Source of the DNA: Bacteroidota bacterium
Lineage (GTDB): Bacteria; Bacteroidota; Bacteroidia; AKYH767-A; OLB10
Direction: 5' to 3'
Assembly (NCBI GenBank): GCA_016721435.1
Contig: JADKIC010000014.1
Span: 79,711-143,710, forward strand
Length of the DNA stretch: 64,000 nt
Below the pieces are notes generated by a model. It saw only the letters and a list, made by a program, of their open reading frames with translations. It searched no databases and had not been told where the DNA came from. The translations under genes were made by a program, and so were the position numbers. Numbering within the stretch: position 1 is the first letter of the stretch; every line of letters begins with the position of its first letter. Shown piece after piece: positions 60,894 through 64,000 of the stretch.

Positions 60894-61162
60894 AAACTAG
60901 TTTTTATGTATTAAGAATTTAATGAACCGGAAAATAATTACACCATATCGGGAGGATGTTTATTAACACATTATCTTCTAACGCTGTCTGATAATAAAGG
61001 AATCGCTTTCTGATAAAATATGGACTATTCTCACAAATGTAAGCATAAAAATTCCAGAAATGTATAATTCCCTTTTATATTGGAAGCCAATATGATTTAA
61101 ATCTAGCTTTTGCTTGAATATTGGTTACCAGTACCATGTGTTAAAAACGGACCACTGAAGAT

Positions 61163-61330
61163 ATGAACAGGGTTGCAGAAGAGAAAGGAGGGAAGTTTTT
61201 GTCAAAAAGGTATGAATCGAGTGCTAAAATGAAGTGGCAATGTAAATATGGTCATATTTGGTACACTACTTCAAATAAAATCAGACGAGGTCATTGGTGC
61301 CAGTATTGTGGAAAGTATAAGATTAAATAA
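61163..61330 (+). CDS. Small zinc-ribbon protein (DUF4379-like)
   Basis: This 55-codon gene starts at an ATG (61163) and ends at a TAA (61330). It encodes MNRVAEEKGGKFLSKRYES and then WQCKYGHIWYTTSNKIRRGH and WCQYCGKYKIK. The Cys-x3-His with a later WCxxC pattern is that of the treble-clef/zinc-ribbon repeats (W.C..GH.W.......R.G.WC..C) found in DUF4379 and Vsr-linked proteins. In-frame codons before the ATG (TTED) also look family-like, so it may be a remnant of a larger multi-repeat gene. The gap 60894-61162 shows nothing else. Confidence 0.6.
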   Translation: MNRVAEEKGGKFLSKRYESSAKMKWQCKYGHIWYTTSNKIRRGHWCQYCGKYKIK

Positions 61331-61392
61331 TCAGAAATAGTATTTCAGATATTCATAAAAAAGATTTACCCTCCGGATGCAAAGTACACTTT

Positions 61393-62698
61393 CTAAAGTC
61401 CTTCCAGTTTATGTAAATGCTTGACATGATTTCTAATATGCAGAAATTGAATTATTCCCCATGCCAACATTATCAATCCGGCAAAAACCAGAATAGTGTA
61501 CTCCCAGGGGAGTTCAAGTTTGACCGGTCCGATAAGTTTTGCACCTACAATTCTTCCCAGATTTCCGATAGTCATGTAAATGGTGAATTGACTGGCAGAA
61601 ACTTTTTTCCAGCAACATTCCATCGCTATCGCAAATATTCCGATGCAGGCAAAAACGTAGAGCAGTTGATAGATCATCATGAAACTTGCAATGAAGGATA
61701 CCGATGTCCAATAAGATTTGAGAAGTACAAAGCTTGTCGTCAGTAGAATGAGCATGACAAAATAAATATTCATCATTCTGATTTTCCCAAAGCGATCGAT
61801 GAGGATACCTCCGATGAGCATACCTCCAATGCCTCCGGCTAAACTTGCTGTAGCGAAATACTGTGAGTACGCCTGATCGGACCATCCCAGCGCCTGAACA
61901 GTAAATATCGGAAGCAAGGTGGCAATGTAATTGTAGGATCCTTGTGTTATAAATAATAATACCGCGAGCAATAAACTATTTCGTAAGCTGAAAACTTTGT
62001 ACAATGATTTTAATATAACCGACCAGCTGCCGATCTGCATTTTTTCTGTTTCAGGTGAAGACTTTCCCTTACTCCATGGTAGAAATTTTTCACCCGGACG
62101 CTCTCTCAGGCAGACCGGTACCAGCATGATGAGCCCTACCAAAATAGAGAGGGTTAATATTGCTGATTTAAAACCGTAGGCATTAATCATCCAACTGCCC
62201 AATGCGAGTGAAGCAGAAGTTCCGATAATTTTTGCGCCCCACATAAAACCATTTGCTCTGGCTTGTTGATCAGTAGGTACGATATCAATCGCCATTCCAT
62301 CCGTGGCAACATCCTGAAAGGCACCAAACATCCCAAGCGCAAAGCCTGCTGCCAGCATGAGCTCCGGATTATTTAATGGGTCAGGAACGAAAGCCATTGC
62401 GATGAAACTTAAGATTAGCCCTAACTGTCCGATGATTACCCATGGTCTTCTACGACCCATAGGCAGATAGGTAAATCTATCCATCAATGGTGCGACCACT
62501 AATTTAAAACTCCAGGGTAAACCTACTGCAGCGACGAATGATCCAATTTCACCGGGTGTTTTTCCATGCATGGCCATCCAGGCCGGAATTCCGAATAAAG
62601 CGAGACCTTCAGGGATACCTTGGGCAACATATAAAGCAATAAAAATTAAAATAGCGCAACTTGGTATTTTCTGACAGGGCAGGTATATTCCTTTTCAT
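61393..62698 (-). CDS. MFS transporter (AmpG-like), one frameshift
   Basis: About 434 residues with 12 hydrophobic helices. The family segment LYVAQGIPEGLALFGIPAWM, just upstream of the long frame, belongs to the AmpG/SLC33-type major facilitator branch, which imports muropeptides or acetyl-CoA-like substrates. The long frame (61393-62577) also has MGRRRPWVIIGQ and FQDVATDGMAIDIVP. An ATG at 62698 (MKRNIPALSENTKLR) is in another frame; one extra base, or a 2-nt loss, near 62652 connects them. Substrate unknown. Confidence 0.82.
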
Positions 62699-63002
62699 AA
62701 GTAGGATGGTTGATGTTCCATTTTTAAAAAGGGAACTTTAGTCTTATCTTGAATTAGTATTTGGATAGTTGCACTAAAATAAAATATTTTTAATAGCGGG
62801 AGACACCGGGCTATTAAAATGAAGTTGGAAATGATAAGTTTAGAGTTCTTTTTCTGAAATTAAAATGGCAATACCGTTGATGGATAGCTTAATGGAGAAA
62901 AGGTGGTCTTTTTTTCAGTTTTTCTGGAGAAATGATGGTTGTTTAACGTAGGGATTTTTTTGTTAGAAATTAGATTGATAAAATTCCAATTGGAATAGAA
63001 AA
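62699..63002. other. Intergenic region
   Basis: This 300-bp AT-rich gap lies between the MFS gene start and the terminator of the carbonic anhydrase gene. I see no gene or notable repeat; it should contain the MFS promoter. Confidence 0.6.
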
Positions 63003-63073
63003 GCCCTCACCCGGATAACCTTTATGACCTTTTCCAATAGGCGTGGTCTTAAAGATAGATCAAAAGTGAGGGC
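63003..63073 (-). terminator. Possible terminator with long loop
   Basis: GCCCTCAC (63003-63010) and GTGAGGGC (63066-63073) form a perfect 8-bp stem; on the minus strand it is followed by a T4 run. The 55-nt loop is long for an intrinsic terminator, so this is uncertain. It lies just after the carbonic anhydrase gene. Confidence 0.45.
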
Positions 63074-63099
63074 GTTTATGGATTCAGATCAGGGATGCA

Positions 63100-63744
63100 T
63101 TAATTTTCCCCCAGGTGCATCGTCTCCGGGAAAAAGTAACTGCACCGGTACTGATGTCATGAGCTCCCCAATAATGCCGATGGATCCGCTTTCGATCAGA
63201 TCTTTTAGAATAGAACTTCTTTCCATAATAGACTTAACGGTTCTTTTTACATTGATAATTGCAACTTTTTCAACAAACTCGCTATTCGACGAATTGCGGT
63301 TATCCTTGATGGTTAGTTCATCATCCACCGCAGGTCTTATTTTGGAGAGCAGGGAGGTCAGGTTCCCCATTTCTACATGGTCGCAGGCACCTTTTACCGC
63401 ACCGCATTTTGTGTGGCCGAGTACAACAATAATCTTTGAACCGGCCACCTTGCATCCAAATTCCATGCTGCCCAGGATGTCTTCATTGATAATATTACCG
63501 GCAATGCGGACACTGAAGATATCTCCGAGCCCCTGGTCAAAAAATTAATTCTGCCGATGTACGACTGTCAATGCAACTTAATATTACGGCAAATGGATGC
63601 TGACCGTCGGAGGTTTCATTGGCTTGCTGCAGAAGATTTCGGTTAACTTTCAGATTGTTAATAAACCTTTTTTTCTTCCTTTAATAGTTCCAGTGCCATC
63701 TGCGGAGTAATGGCTTCCTGCATCTCTTTTGTGAGTGTTTTCAT
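63100..63744 (-). CDS. Beta-carbonic anhydrase, several indels
   Basis: About 210 residues with the zinc ligands SCIDSR and GHTKCGAVKG (Cys, Asp, His and Cys). It interconverts CO2 and bicarbonate in the cytoplasm. The start MKTLTKEMQEAITPQMALEL at 63744 is in a frame that stops near 63650. Extra bases in the homopolymers at 63668-63674 and near 63540, and missing bases near 63165 and 63133, explain the breaks. They restore KRFINNLKVNRNLLQQ, ELIFDQGLGDIFSVRIAGN and GIIGGAHDISTGAVTFF. The exact C-terminus is uncertain: stop at 63100 or 63084. Confidence 0.88.
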
Positions 63745-63879
63745 AAATGTTTTTTTTTAGTGATATTTTACACTCATTCTTAGCATTAGTATTTTATATT
63801 CTGCTAAAGGTAGAATGAGGGTATTCATATTTAACTTTTTTAAATATATCAAACTGATAAAGATTTATTAAAAAATGTT

Positions 63880-64000
63880 TTAGCGATGCTGGTCGAACAG
63901 AATCAAATTCCCATCCGGATCTTTCACCATAAAACTGGCCTCGACCTTTTGAGTTTTTATCTGCTTCATTATCGATTGAAATACCCTTACTTTTTAATTG
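63880..64000 (-). CDS. VOC/glyoxalase-like protein, 3' part only, one indel
   Basis: The reverse strand carries the end of a vicinal-oxygen-chelate protein: SKGISIDNEADKNSKGRGQF, then after removal of one extra T near 63931, MVKDPDGNLILFDQHR and a stop at 63880. The pattern KDPDGNxIxF with a nearby acidic residue is the typical C-terminal metal-binding strand of VOC proteins. The N-terminal part lies beyond the window. The gap 63745-63879 shows nothing else. Confidence 0.7.

Overview
The window looks like chromosomal DNA from a member of the Bacteroidota. Five large secreted proteins end in the type A C-terminal sorting domain of the type IX secretion system (T9SS). There is a TonB-dependent receptor with a carboxypeptidase-regulatory N-terminal domain, a YwqK-like repeat protein, a PorT-type outer-membrane barrel, a promoter of the TAnnTTTG type, and almost no Shine-Dalgarno sequences. 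The genus cannot be given from the sequence. I saw no rRNA, tRNA, CRISPR array, prophage or complete insertion sequence.

Layout. 0-2.1 kb: end of a polysaccharide locus (Wzz-like protein, flippase) on the minus strand. 2.1-18.5 kb: rnhB, T9SS cargo proteins (one with nine near-identical 117-residue repeats), queA, an S4-domain protein and a DUF4153-type membrane protein. 18.6-27.4 kb: ZIP transporter, methyltransferase, corA, priA and a TonB receptor. 27.5-34.3 kb: a YwqK-like protein, a very large PAS/GAF histidine-kinase-like protein that lacks the phosphoacceptor histidine, and another T9SS cargo. 34.6-41.7 kb: minus-strand housekeeping genes (NifU-domain protein, mrp, aroE, dedA, rhodanese, a phosphosulfolactate-synthase-like protein, a TPR protein); the last five form a tight operon. 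41.8-47.8 kb: NAD(P)-binding protein, a small repeat protein, two thioredoxin-fold proteins and uvrA. 48-56.4 kb: T9SS cargo, a 91-bp tandem array, a DAO-type oxidoreductase, a TolB-like protein, uvrB and an FKBP lipoprotein. 57-64 kb: AhpD-like, SnoaL-like, DinB-like, OsmC, sterol-desaturase, MFS and beta-carbonic-anhydrase genes, ending in a partial VOC protein.

Two features run through the whole window. First, about half of the longer genes, including normally essential or core ones (queA, mrp, uvrA, corA), are broken by single-base indels, mostly in homopolymers; this pattern is best explained by uncorrected sequencing error, so I annotate full-length genes across the breaks. Second, the intergenic space is unusually rich in repeats: four tandem arrays (7, 7, 24 and 91 bp units) all lie at the 3' end of a minus-strand gene, and there are dispersed hairpin elements, a 148-bp palindromic MITE-like element and a 3'-end-associated dispersed repeat.

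I did not find a clear new defence or mobile system. The best candidates for something undescribed are the 3'-end-anchored repeat arrays, the 117-residue repeat adhesin-like protein, the kinase-like protein without its histidine, and the operon containing the ComA-like protein.
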